The position numbers and the translations under genes are program-made. A stretch of DNA of 64,000 nt from JANWWM01 sp046292465 (GTDB taxonomy: Bacteria; Bacteroidota; Chlorobiia; Chlorobiales; Thermochlorobacteraceae), in contig JBKBRB010000006.1 in NCBI GenBank assembly GCA_046292465.1, positions 70,728 through 134,727 on the forward strand, written 5' to 3'. The notes under the pieces are model-generated. The model did no database searches, had not been told where the DNA came from, and saw only the letters and a program-made list of their open reading frames with translations. This document shows positions 44,213-53,066 of this stretch, one piece after another (within the stretch, counting starts at the first letter, position 1; every line of letters starts with the position of its first letter).

Positions 44213-45133
44213 TTAATCCCTCCATTCTTCTGGGTTGGGCTTGTAGCCGTGATATCGGGCATATTCAAGTAGTTTCTCTCTTAAAATTTTTCTCCCTCTG
44301 TGCAAGCGAGAGCGAACTGTTCCAATTGGGCAATCGACCATGTTGGCAATTTCTTCATAAGTAAATCCTTCGATGTCGCAAAGTTGAACAACCTCTCGGA
44401 AATCTTCAGGCAGGCTGTCAAGTGCTTGTGAAACTTCATCATCTAACAACTCTCCATACCACTTCTCTTGCATATCGTTGGAGTCGAGCGAGCTATGCTT
44501 AACCGTGTGATAGAAGTCTTTAATATCGTCGTAGTCAACTTTGTCGGGTTCTTTGGACTCCTTGCGATAGCGATTGATGTAACTGTTCTTGAGAATTCTG
44601 AACAGCCATGCTTTGCAGTTCGTTCCTTTCTCAAAGGAGTCGAAGAAGCGATAGGCTTTCATGTAGGTTTCTTGAACGAGGTCGTTGGCGTCTTCGGGGT
44701 CGCCTGTCATTCTCACCGCATAGTTGTAGAGCGCGTCGATGTGAATCATTGCCTCGTTTTTGAAATCCATCTGCCGCTCAATTTCAGAGCGTGTGAGTTT
44801 GCTTGATGCTTTTTCTTGAGCGTATTGCTCTGCTGCTGAGAGTTCTTCATCAGAAAACGCCTCTATCTTTTCGTAATCAACTTCTTCTTCCGCCTGTGCT
44901 TTGTGAGGCACTTTCACAGGATTGGACGGTTGTTCGCGTTTTTGCTCAACTGTTTTGGCTGAACCAACTTTTGCCGCTTCTGTTTTCTTTTTTTGCTCTT
45001 TTGACTTTGGCGAAGATTTTACGCTGGGCATAGTTTCAGAAGAGTTTTTATTTGCCATATCAGACTTGGATTTTGCGGCTGTTTTTGATTCCGCTTGCTT
45101 TTTCTTCTTTTCGATGTTCACGAGTATTAACAT
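44213..45133 (-). CDS. ECF-type RNA polymerase sigma factor with Lys-rich N-terminal extension
   Basis: 306 residues. Region 2 (DALYNYAVRMTGDPEDANDLVQETYMKAYRFFDSF...CKAWLFRILKNSYINRYRKE) and region 4 (LDSLPEDFREVVQLCDIEGFTYEEIANMVDCPIGTVRSRLHRGRKIL) are standard. The first 125 or so residues are a Lys/Ser/Glu-rich, low-complexity extension unusual for ECF factors. ATG 45133 is favoured because AAAGGGG precedes it by about ten bases; ATG 45058 is an alternative. The anti-sigma gene is next. Confidence 0.9.
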   Translation of the reverse strand: MLILVNIEKKKKQAESKTAAKSKSDMANKNSSETMPSVKSSPKSKEQKKKTEAAKVGSAKTVEQKREQPSNPVKVPHKAQAEEEVDYEKIEAFSDEELSAAEQYAQEKASSKLTRSEIERQMDFKNEAMIHIDALYNYAVRMTGDPEDANDLVQETYMKAYRFFDSFEKGTNCKAWLFRILKNSYINRYRKESKEPDKVDYDDIKDFYHTVKHSSLDSNDMQEKWYGELLDDEVSQALDSLPEDFREVVQLCDIEGFTYEEIANMVDCPIGTVRSRLHRGRKILREKLLEYARYHGYKPNPEEWRD

Positions 45134-45346
45134 TTGAAAAGCCCCTTTCGTTTATCGTCGATTCACTGCACTGGTGATTTCATACTACATGTGAACAAAC
45201 TATGAAGATTTACGCAGAGTTACTAATTAAATCTACATTTATTCTATTGCCTCAAAGGCTAACCAATTCATCTACGAAGGGTGAGAATTGGTTTTAAGCT
45301 CTCAAGCTTGCGATGTAATTTTGGAATCAGAACTATCTCAACTTCC

Positions 45347-46855
45347 ATGACGCAACACGACCTTATTGTAATCGGTGCTGGCATTGGCGGTTTGACCGTT
45401 GCTGCTTTGATGCAGGAGCGCGGGCTTTCAACCATCACTTTTGAACAACATACTGTTCCGGGCGGAAGTGCGTCGCTCTTTCGCAAGAAAGGATACACCT
45501 TCGATGCAGGCGCGTCCATGTTCTACGGCTTCGGCACAAATGAACAAAGTGGCTCACTGAATTTGCACACGCGCATTTTTCAAAGACTCGGCATTCATGT
45601 GCCAACCATTCACGACCCTGTTCAAATTCACTACCACCTGCCCAACGGCTTTGAAGTCGCCACGCATTACGAACGAGAAAAATTTTTAGCCGAACTCATT
45701 GCACGATTTCCGAACGAAGCCGACGGCATTAGAAAGTTCTATGACGAATTGGAAAAAGTTTTCGATATCATCAGCGCGTTTCCTGCTGGCTCACTTGAAG
45801 ACCCGCGCCACCTTGCCTTGCTGGCGTTCAAGTATCCGAAGAAAGTCGCGATGCTTTCATACTACACGTTCAAATCCATGGGCGAAGTTGCGCGCAGTTT
45901 TATCAAGAACGAAGAACTATTGCGATTTATTGATATTGAATGTGAATCATGGGCGTTGCAAGACGCAAACGCAACACCGTTTGTGAATGCCGGCATTTGC
46001 TTAGCCGATAGACACCACGGCGGAATCAATTATCCGATTGGCAGTTCAGGAGCGATTGCAAAAGCGTTGGTCGACGGAATCCGAAAGTTCGGCGGCACGG
46101 TTAAGTTTGGACAAACGGTCGAGGAAATCATCGTCAAAAATGGACGCGCTATCGGCATTAGGCTTGCCAATGGCGACGAGCACTATGCCAAAGCGATTGT
46201 TAGCAACGCCACGATTTGGGACACATTTGGCTACCTTGTCAAAGATGAGCGGTATCGGATTGACGAATCAAAGTTTGAAATTTCGCCCAGTTGGTTTCAG
46301 TTGCATTTGGGCGTCGATGCCGCTGTCTTCCCCGAAGGATTTCATGTGCACCACATTATCGTTGAAGATTGGCAGACGTATCGCAACCTTGGTGGCACAA
46401 TTCGCCTTTCTGCACCAAGCTTGCTTGATAGAACCTGCGCCCCTGAAGGCAAACACACTTTGCATGTTTTCACAACGAGCACGGTAGATGAATGGAAGAA
46501 ACGCTATCCGAAAGACGCAGAATATGAAGCCGCCAAAGCGCGCGCTGCGGAAGCCTTAATTCGCCGCACCGAAAAAATTCTGCCAAACCTTTCCTCTGCC
46601 ATTGAACGCTGTTATGCCGCTACGCCGCTGACGCACAAGCGATACTTGAAACGCTATAAAGGCTCTTATGGACCGCTTTTGAAACAGGGGCAAATCGTCT
46701 TGCAAAAACCTCAAAATTCTACACCGATTAAAAACTTGTATGCCGTTGGCGATAGTTGCTTCCCCGGTCAGGGCGTGATTGCTGTAACTTACTCAGGCGT
46801 TTCCTGCGTGCATTTGCTTTGCCGAAAATTCGGCTTGCCTGTTGAGTATTTGTAA
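45347..46855 (+). CDS. crtH: CrtH/CRTISO-type carotenoid isomerase or related phytoene-desaturase family oxidoreductase
   Basis: 502 residues from ATG 45347. N-terminal FAD-binding GAGIGGLTVAAL (GxGxxG at 9-14) and EQHTVPGGSAS (flavin motif), then GYTFDAGASMFYGFG as in CrtH/CRTISO proteins that isomerise poly-cis lycopene precursors to all-trans. The C-terminal flavin motif is NLYAVGDSCFPGQGVIAVTYSG. Green bacteria use this route for chlorobactene-type carotenoids. Another member of the amine-oxidase-like desaturase family (for example CrtD or CruI-like) is possible. The stop is one base from the end of the convergent gene. Confidence 0.82.
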   Translation: MTQHDLIVIGAGIGGLTVAALMQERGLSTITFEQHTVPGGSASLFRKKGYTFDAGASMFYGFGTNEQSGSLNLHTRIFQRLGIHVPTIHDPVQIHYHLPNGFEVATHYEREKFLAELIARFPNEADGIRKFYDELEKVFDIISAFPAGSLEDPRHLALLAFKYPKKVAMLSYYTFKSMGEVARSFIKNEELLRFIDIECESWALQDANATPFVNAGICLADRHHGGINYPIGSSGAIAKALVDGIRKFGGTVKFGQTVEEIIVKNGRAIGIRLANGDEHYAKAIVSNATIWDTFGYLVKDERYRIDESKFEISPSWFQLHLGVDAAVFPEGFHVHHIIVEDWQTYRNLGGTIRLSAPSLLDRTCAPEGKHTLHVFTTSTVDEWKKRYPKDAEYEAAKARAAEALIRRTEKILPNLSSAIERCYAATPLTHKRYLKRYKGSYGPLLKQGQIVLQKPQNSTPIKNLYAVGDSCFPGQGVIAVTYSGVSCVHLLCRKFGLPVEYL

Positions 46856-46856
46856 G

Positions 46857-47246
46857 TTAGCCTTGCCTGCTTTGTTTGATAGATTGAGCCGATTTCATCA
46901 CTTCTTCTTTGTATGCAATCAGCGCGAGCACACTTGCACGTTCTTCTTCGGAAAGCGTTTGAAGATAGGCTTGAAAATCCTCCTCGAGCTTCGTTGGGCA
47001 GTCATCAATGAAGTCGCAAATGTTGCAGTGATGCGTTCCATACATTTGGTCCATCCAACATCCATTCTCGCTCTTTTTGACTTCATCGACAAAGTTGGGG
47101 TTTTCTTCCATGATTTTATCGCTGACTTCAATCAGGTTTTTCATATAGCCGTGCTTTTTCTCTTCTTCAATCAACTTGGTGAGGTAATTTTCATCATAGG
47201 CGTAGTGCCCTTTGAAACCCTTGAAAATCTTTTTGAGTAGCGACAT
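46857..47246 (-). CDS. Hypothetical Cys/His-motif protein with strong ribosome-binding site
   Basis: 129 residues, soluble, acidic, no recognised family. A compact metal-binding-like cluster is visible: Cys63, His72, His73, Cys74, Cys77, Cys83 (NGCWMDQMYGTHHCNICDF..C), which could hold zinc or an Fe-S cluster. The rest looks helical. A strong AAAGGAGAAC sequence precedes the ATG, unlike most genes here. Its 3' end abuts crtH in convergent orientation. Confidence 0.65.
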   Translation of the reverse strand: MSLLKKIFKGFKGHYAYDENYLTKLIEEEKKHGYMKNLIEVSDKIMEENPNFVDEVKKSENGCWMDQMYGTHHCNICDFIDDCPTKLEEDFQAYLQTLSEEERASVLALIAYKEEVMKSAQSIKQSRQG

Positions 47247-47482
47247 AGTGCGTTCTCCTTTCCGTTCATTTTTAACTGAAACAAGTTACGCAAAACCAAA
47301 TGCAAAGCAAGCAAAACGCTATCGGCTTTATCGACTTTATGACACGCCGAAACTGCGCGCGCATGTGTTTTAACCGATTCATAAATTCAATTTAACTGCA
47401 AGCAAAAAGTGTTAAATTCGTTTCGAGACTTTATTCTCTATTCTCATCCAGCACATCATCACATCTAACGATTACTTCTTGT

Positions 47483-49153
47483 ATGGCGCGGACAAAATCG
47501 GTCAAGCATATTTTTGTAACCGGAGGCGTGGTCTCATCGCTCGGCAAAGGTATTCTTTCTGCCTCGCTTGGTGCACTGCTCAAAGAACAAGGGCTGCGAA
47601 TTACGATTCAGAAGTTTGACCCGTATATCAACGTCGACCCTGGCACCATGTCGCCCTATCAACACGGCGAAGTTTATGTAACCGACGACGGCGCAGAAAC
47701 CGACTTGGATTTAGGCTACTACGAACGCTTCCTCGATGTTTCTACCTCGCAAGCCAATAACGTAACAATGGGACGCATCTACAAAGATGTGATTGACAAA
47801 GAACGACGGGGCGACTACTTAGGCGCGACCGTGCAAGTCGTTCCGCACGTCATTGATGAAATCAAGATGAGAATGATGGAACTGGCAGAATCAGGTAAAT
47901 ACGACGTGGTGATTACGGAAATCGGCGGCACCGTCGGCGATATTGAATCGCAACCGTTCTTAGAAGCGATGCGGCAACTTAAACTTCATCTCGGACCGAA
48001 AAACGCGATGAACATTCACCTGACGCTCGTGCCTTACATCAAATCTGCTTCGGAACTGAAAACTAAGCCGACCCAACATAGCGTTAGGCTCTTGCTTGAA
48101 ATTGGCGTTCAACCCGATGTGCTGGTTTGCCGTAGCGAAAAAGCTCTCTCCAAAGAGATCAAACATAAAATTGGACTCTTCTGTAACCTTTCTGACGCCG
48201 ACGTTGTTGGCTTGCGCGACGCCGAGACGATTTACGAAGTGCCTCTTTTATTGCACGAAGAAAAATTAGACGCCATGGTGCTTCGAAAATTAGGCTTGAA
48301 GAGCAACACCCAAGTGGATTTGAGCAGTTGGGAAGAATTTTCTCACAAAGTCAAATTTCCGAAAGAGGGCACGTTGCGCATTGCACTTGTGGGCAAATAC
48401 ACGGAGTATCCTGATGCTTACAAATCCATCTTCGAAGCCTTTGTTCACGCAGGTGCGGCAAACGATGTGAAAGTCTTGGTTAAACTCGTGCGCTCAGAAG
48501 ACGTCGAAGACGGAAAAATGACCATAGAAGAAGCCATGCGCGATGTAGCCGGCGTTTTAGTTGCCCCTGGTTTCGGACAGCGCGGCATTGAAGGTAAAAT
48601 TCAGATGATAAAATATGTGCGCGAGCACAACATTCCATTTTTCGGCATCTGCTTAGGCATGCAATGCGCTGTGATTGAATTTGCTCGGCACAAGTGTGGG
48701 CTTGAAGGCGCAAACTCCACCGAGTTTCAAAAGCGCCCGAAACATCCTGTAATTGATATGATGGAGTCGCAAAAATCTGTCAAACAAAAAGGCGGAACCA
48801 TGCGCTTAGGTTCATATCCTTGTGTGATTATGGAAGGCACAAAAGCCTTTGACGCCTATCGCAAACTCCTCATTACCGAACGCCATCGACATCGCTTCGA
48901 GGTCAATAATGCCTACCGCGAAATTCTACAACAACATGGCTTGGTGTTTTCAGGGCTTTCGCCTGATGGTGAGCTTGTCGAGATGATTGAAATTCCTTCG
49001 CATCGTTGGTTTGTTGGCGTTCAGTTTCACCCTGAACTCAAATCGCGCGTCCATAGCGTTCACCCGCTCTTCAACGCCTTTGTTGCCGAAGCCAAAAAAT
49101 TACGCGACGAAAAAATTTCTCGCGAGTCGCTCAAAGAAGCGATTGAAGCATAG
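47483..49153 (+). CDS. pyrG: CTP synthase
   Basis: Converts UTP to CTP with glutamine or ammonia. 556 residues: N-terminal synthase domain with FVTGGVVSSLGKGI (P-loop) and KFDPYINVDPGTMSPYQHGEV; C-terminal glutamine amidotransferase domain with VAPGFGQRGIEGKI, nucleophile FGICLGMQ and the catalytic HPE triad region (GVQFHPELKSR). ATG 47483 has no clear Shine-Dalgarno. A strong bidirectional terminator follows. Confidence 0.97.
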   Translation: MARTKSVKHIFVTGGVVSSLGKGILSASLGALLKEQGLRITIQKFDPYINVDPGTMSPYQHGEVYVTDDGAETDLDLGYYERFLDVSTSQANNVTMGRIYKDVIDKERRGDYLGATVQVVPHVIDEIKMRMMELAESGKYDVVITEIGGTVGDIESQPFLEAMRQLKLHLGPKNAMNIHLTLVPYIKSASELKTKPTQHSVRLLLEIGVQPDVLVCRSEKALSKEIKHKIGLFCNLSDADVVGLRDAETIYEVPLLLHEEKLDAMVLRKLGLKSNTQVDLSSWEEFSHKVKFPKEGTLRIALVGKYTEYPDAYKSIFEAFVHAGAANDVKVLVKLVRSEDVEDGKMTIEEAMRDVAGVLVAPGFGQRGIEGKIQMIKYVREHNIPFFGICLGMQCAVIEFARHKCGLEGANSTEFQKRPKHPVIDMMESQKSVKQKGGTMRLGSYPCVIMEGTKAFDAYRKLLITERHRHRFEVNNAYREILQQHGLVFSGLSPDGELVEMIEIPSHRWFVGVQFHPELKSRVHSVHPLFNAFVAEAKKLRDEKISRESLKEAIEA

Positions 49154-49195
49154 CGCCTCCAAGCACACTTGAAAGGTCAAGCACAATCGAAAAGT

Positions 49196-49222
49196 AAAGG
49201 CGATTCTCTGCGAATCGCCTTT
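49196..49222. terminator. Bidirectional terminator between pyrG and the T9SS protein gene
   Basis: An 11-bp perfect stem (aaaggcgattc / gaatcgccttt) with a 5-base loop; T-runs lie on both sides (TTTTGC on plus; TTTACTTTT on minus). It serves both convergent genes. Confidence 0.9.
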
Positions 49223-49266
49223 TGCATTACCATACAGACTTTTTCCTGAACGAAGCAACTTCGGTA

Positions 49267-52179
49267 TTACTTCACCAAAATCATCTTTTTGGTTTGTGTA
49301 AATCCTCCTGATTGCAAGCGATAGAAATATGTGCCGCTTGCCAGGTTGCTTGCATTAAAGTTGACGCGATGCACGCCCGCATTTCTGCGCTCGTTGAGAA
49401 GCGTTGCGACCTCTCTGCCGAGCATGTCATAGACTTTGAGCGAGACATTTTCCGCCGTTGGAATCGCAAACTCAATCGTGGTTGACGGGTTGAACGGGTT
49501 CGGATAGTTTTGATTGAGTTGATATTCTTTCGGCGTTGATGCAGTGCGAATTTCGGCGTTGAGTTGTCCAAGCGAGTCGGTGCGAATGCCAATGCCGCGA
49601 AGCGCGCTGGTGTTGGTGCTGCCGACAACTGTGGCGGTTGTATTTTGTGCTGTGAATCGGACGAGCGAGGCAACTTGTGTGCCTGTGCCTGTTAAGCCGA
49701 AGATGTAGCCGTTTGGCGCGTAGCCTAAATGCGTAACGGCGGTGTTCAATCCCATTCCGCCAAGCGGTGCGAACGTGCCATCGTTAGGATTAACGGCAAA
49801 GATGGTATCGCGTCGTGGGCCTGACAAGGAGGAAAGAAGCAAGCGACGATTGGCATTGTCCCAAGTCATACCACTTGGATTGAACTGCGGCACTACGGCG
49901 ACCAGCGCTGTATCAACGGTTTGTTGATTGAATATAACACGGTAAATCAGTGCGCGCGTGTTTACAGCCAATCCTTGTGGAAGCACTGCGTAAAGGGTGT
50001 CGTTCTCGGCAAATGCAACGGCACGCACGCCGCCTAAGGGAATGGTTCGCCACGGCAATGCGTCGCCAAAGCGTGCGGAAATGCGATGTAGCACGGACGG
50101 TGTGCCTGTGGTTAGACCGAAAATTTCATTTGTGCGCGGGTTAATGCACATGCTGTTCATGATGCCTTGTTCGGTTTGACCGATTACAACGGTTTGCGCC
50201 GTTGCGTCGTTGATTCTTACCAATTGCGCATCGCTAACAGGCGAAGAAAGCGAATAGAGCACGCCCGGCTCGGCTCGTCCAATTTCTATACCCTTACCGC
50301 TCAAAGCAATTTTATAGACAGGTTGCTGCGCGTCGTTTGAAGCAATGTAAATCGTGTCATTGATAACGCCGTGCTCTGTCGGTGCAAATACTACGCGCAA
50401 CACGAGCGAATCATAAAGCGGAATGTTCGCAGGCAATGAAACAGCATTGAGGACTTGGTAGGCAGGATTCTGCGTTGTGATGGAATTGACCGTGAGCACA
50501 TTTTCGCCGTAGCTGTAAATGGTTACAGCGAGCGTATCGCGCTTGCCCACTTCTACTTTTCCAAAGTTCAGCCCATCTTGGAAAGAATAGACGGACGCGC
50601 CACTGAATGGTTTTAAGCGAATGCCGTGTAGCCAATTCCCCCAAGTATTCGTTCCAGCGGCATATTCGGTGAACATCCAGATTCCTGCACCATTTGGGTC
50701 AAGGGCAATGCCGTTGTAATCGCCCCAGCGATTGCGTGTTCCGCCGAAGGTTACAACATAGTTGCCACGTCCGGCTTGAATGGTTTCGCTTGGGCGCAGT
50801 GTTGCATCTGTGCTGAGTTTCCAAGTGTAATGCGCGCCGATATACTCTGTTTGTCCGCTACGGCTGAACGTAATAGCAATGTTCTTATCCTCGTCGACCA
50901 TAATCGCAGGGTAAGTATGCCAGAAGCCATTTGCGCCGAAAGCAACATCTTCGGCAACGGTGTTGTCAGAGGTTTTAATTTTTACATAGCGCACGCTTGA
51001 AAATTGATTTCCCGGTCCACTTGCAATAGAGTGAACAATGTAGAGGTGTCCGTCTCGATAAACTGGCTCGTTGCGCACGTTGCTGCCGCCACTTTCGAGA
51101 AGCGTTGTGCTTCCGCCGAGTTGATTGGCGTTTGGGGCAAGGCTCCAAGCCGTTACGGGCACGCGCACACTTGTAATCTGCGGCGTTGTGGTTGGATTCG
51201 TAACTTTGAAAATGGTGAAGTAGGTGTTGCCCGAAAAGAAGCGCGGCACGGAGACGAGGTAGTATTCGCCCGGATTTCCCCAAATGATGGAAGGGCGCAC
51301 GCCGAACACATCGGCACCGTTGTCACGCAAGTTCCAAAAGTCAATCCAGTCGACTTGTCCTGCGGTGTTGGCATAAAGTTGCGTCTTTTCAATAATGCGG
51401 AAGGTTGTGTATTGATAAGAGCCGCCGAAGGAGAAGTTGTTCGCAGTGATGTAAATCGCTTCACTGTCGAAGCCGACACCTTGATAGTCGCCCCAACCAC
51501 CGTTGAAAGTGCTGCCATTACGGTTGGACGGTAGCGCCCAGTTATACCAAGTGCCAATTGGGTTATCATCGTCAGAAACAGAGAGCAAGAAAAGTCCGCG
51601 TTGAGCGGCGTTATCTTGGTCGAGCCAAACCATCACCCAGCGGTTGTCGAAGTGGTCATAAAAAATTTTGCAGTCAAACGCACCAACGCCGGGCTGAACA
51701 TTCGAGAACCATGTGTTGATGTTAATCGTGCGGAGCGTGTTGCCTTTTTTATCTAAAATTCTGACACGACCATTGTCGACAAAAATCACATGGTTTGGTC
51801 CAACAGCACAATGCGGGTCAGGCGGAATCCAGTTGCCTTGTGGCGCGCCATTGACACTGGCTAAGAGGAGCGGACGCGTTGTTGTGGCTTCAAGCGTGCC
51901 GTTCAAACGCGGGTCTTCAACATAGTTCGAGCCTTCGGGCGCAAGCGGTGCTGGCACATCGGGCGGCGCAACCGTCGGCGGCGGCTGATTCTTGGCGTTA
52001 AACACACGCCCATTGATGCCCGGAATAAAACTCGGTGCATCGGTGTTTCCAAATCCCTCCGTAGAAAAAACTGCACCACTTGGCACAGAACCAAAAGCAG
52101 GACCTTGTGCGACTTGCGCAAACGTCGCTCTGCTAATGAACATCACAGCGAACATGCATAGTAACAGATGTCGTCTCAT
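49267..52179 (-). CDS. Large T9SS-exported cell-surface protein
   Basis: 970 residues: signal peptide (about 1-21), a Pro-rich stretch, a beta-rich body with repeated Asp/Asn/Gly loops, an ASPM/SPD-2/Hydin-like immunoglobulin domain (about residues 545-640, with DTLAVTIYSYGENVLTV...VVFAPTEHGVINDTIYI), a further beta-propeller-like part, and a T9SS type A sorting domain at the end (NYPNPFNPSTTIEFAIP...KKMILVK). No catalytic motif is recognised. Likely a surface adhesin or structural protein. Confidence 0.85.
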   Translation of the reverse strand: MRRHLLLCMFAVMFISRATFAQVAQGPAFGSVPSGAVFSTEGFGNTDAPSFIPGINGRVFNAKNQPPPTVAPPDVPAPLAPEGSNYVEDPRLNGTLEATTTRPLLLASVNGAPQGNWIPPDPHCAVGPNHVIFVDNGRVRILDKKGNTLRTININTWFSNVQPGVGAFDCKIFYDHFDNRWVMVWLDQDNAAQRGLFLLSVSDDDNPIGTWYNWALPSNRNGSTFNGGWGDYQGVGFDSEAIYITANNFSFGGSYQYTTFRIIEKTQLYANTAGQVDWIDFWNLRDNGADVFGVRPSIIWGNPGEYYLVSVPRFFSGNTYFTIFKVTNPTTTPQITSVRVPVTAWSLAPNANQLGGSTTLLESGGSNVRNEPVYRDGHLYIVHSIASGPGNQFSSVRYVKIKTSDNTVAEDVAFGANGFWHTYPAIMVDEDKNIAITFSRSGQTEYIGAHYTWKLSTDATLRPSETIQAGRGNYVVTFGGTRNRWGDYNGIALDPNGAGIWMFTEYAAGTNTWGNWLHGIRLKPFSGASVYSFQDGLNFGKVEVGKRDTLAVTIYSYGENVLTVNSITTQNPAYQVLNAVSLPANIPLYDSLVLRVVFAPTEHGVINDTIYIASNDAQQPVYKIALSGKGIEIGRAEPGVLYSLSSPVSDAQLVRINDATAQTVVIGQTEQGIMNSMCINPRTNEIFGLTTGTPSVLHRISARFGDALPWRTIPLGGVRAVAFAENDTLYAVLPQGLAVNTRALIYRVIFNQQTVDTALVAVVPQFNPSGMTWDNANRRLLLSSLSGPRRDTIFAVNPNDGTFAPLGGMGLNTAVTHLGYAPNGYIFGLTGTGTQVASLVRFTAQNTTATVVGSTNTSALRGIGIRTDSLGQLNAEIRTASTPKEYQLNQNYPNPFNPSTTIEFAIPTAENVSLKVYDMLGREVATLLNERRNAGVHRVNFNASNLASGTYFYRLQSGGFTQTKKMILVK

Positions 52180-52301
52180 TGGTCGTATTTCGTTATGTTT
52201 GTTAAAAGTGTTGATTGGCGTTGATTGTTGAAGTAGAGCACTTACGATAACAAAATTCGGTTAATTTTGGAACACCGATTTCTAACATTTCTTACGCCGC
52301 T

Positions 52302-53066
52302 ATGTCCTCGTCTTCCGACTTTGTCGTTCATGCTGATTGGTTCAAAGCATGGTTTAATCACCCTGCTTATCTCAAACTTTACGCGCATCGTTCGCTCGAA
52401 GAAGCCGAACAAACGATTGCCACACTGCTAAACTTTATCTCGATTTCAGAGCCGAATCCGAAAGCCCTTGATATTGCTTGCGGTTCTGGTCGGCACGCCG
52501 TTGCACTCGCCGAAAACGGCTTTCAAGTAACGGCAAATGACCTTTCTTCTACACTCCTTTCAGAAGCACGTGCGTTAGCCCAAAAGAAAAATCTCGCGCT
52601 CACCTTCACGCAATTTGATATGCGCGACCTTCCGTTTGAGCAACAGTTCGACCTTATCGTGCAACTCTTCACGAGTTTTGGCTATTTTGAAAACGATGAT
52701 GAAGATGATGTTGTCTTGAACCATGTCGCGCGTGCCTTGAAGCCAAACGGCTGGTATGTGTTAGACTTTCTCAACGAGCATGTTGTTCGTAAAACTTTGC
52801 AACCAAAGTCGCACCGCAAGTTTGGCGAGTTGGAGATTCTCGAGGAACGCATGATTTTCGGCGAGCGCGTTGTCAAAAGCATCACGATAACCGAAGATGG
52901 CAAAACCCATCGCTTCATGGAAGCCGTTCGGCTTTATTCTGTCGAGAACTTAACCGCTATGCTCCTGAATGCAGGACTTCACGTTCGTCATCTACTCGGC
53001 GATTATGACGGACAAGCATTCGTGCGCGAGCATTCACCGCGCTTAATTTTTATTGCACAAACGTAA
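52302..53066 (+). CDS. Class I SAM-dependent methyltransferase
   Basis: 254 residues, Rossmann-type methyltransferase fold. Motif I ALDIACGSGRHAVALAE (about residues 53-69) binds SAM; TQFDMRDLPF and VQLFTSFGYFEND follow as post-I and motif II/III regions. A small-molecule substrate is likely, but unknown. The stop codon overlaps the ATG of the AAA ATPase gene (TAATG), so the two are translationally coupled. Confidence 0.88.
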   Translation: MSSSSDFVVHADWFKAWFNHPAYLKLYAHRSLEEAEQTIATLLNFISISEPNPKALDIACGSGRHAVALAENGFQVTANDLSSTLLSEARALAQKKNLALTFTQFDMRDLPFEQQFDLIVQLFTSFGYFENDDEDDVVLNHVARALKPNGWYVLDFLNEHVVRKTLQPKSHRKFGELEILEERMIFGERVVKSITITEDGKTHRFMEAVRLYSVENLTAMLLNAGLHVRHLLGDYDGQAFVREHSPRLIFIAQT

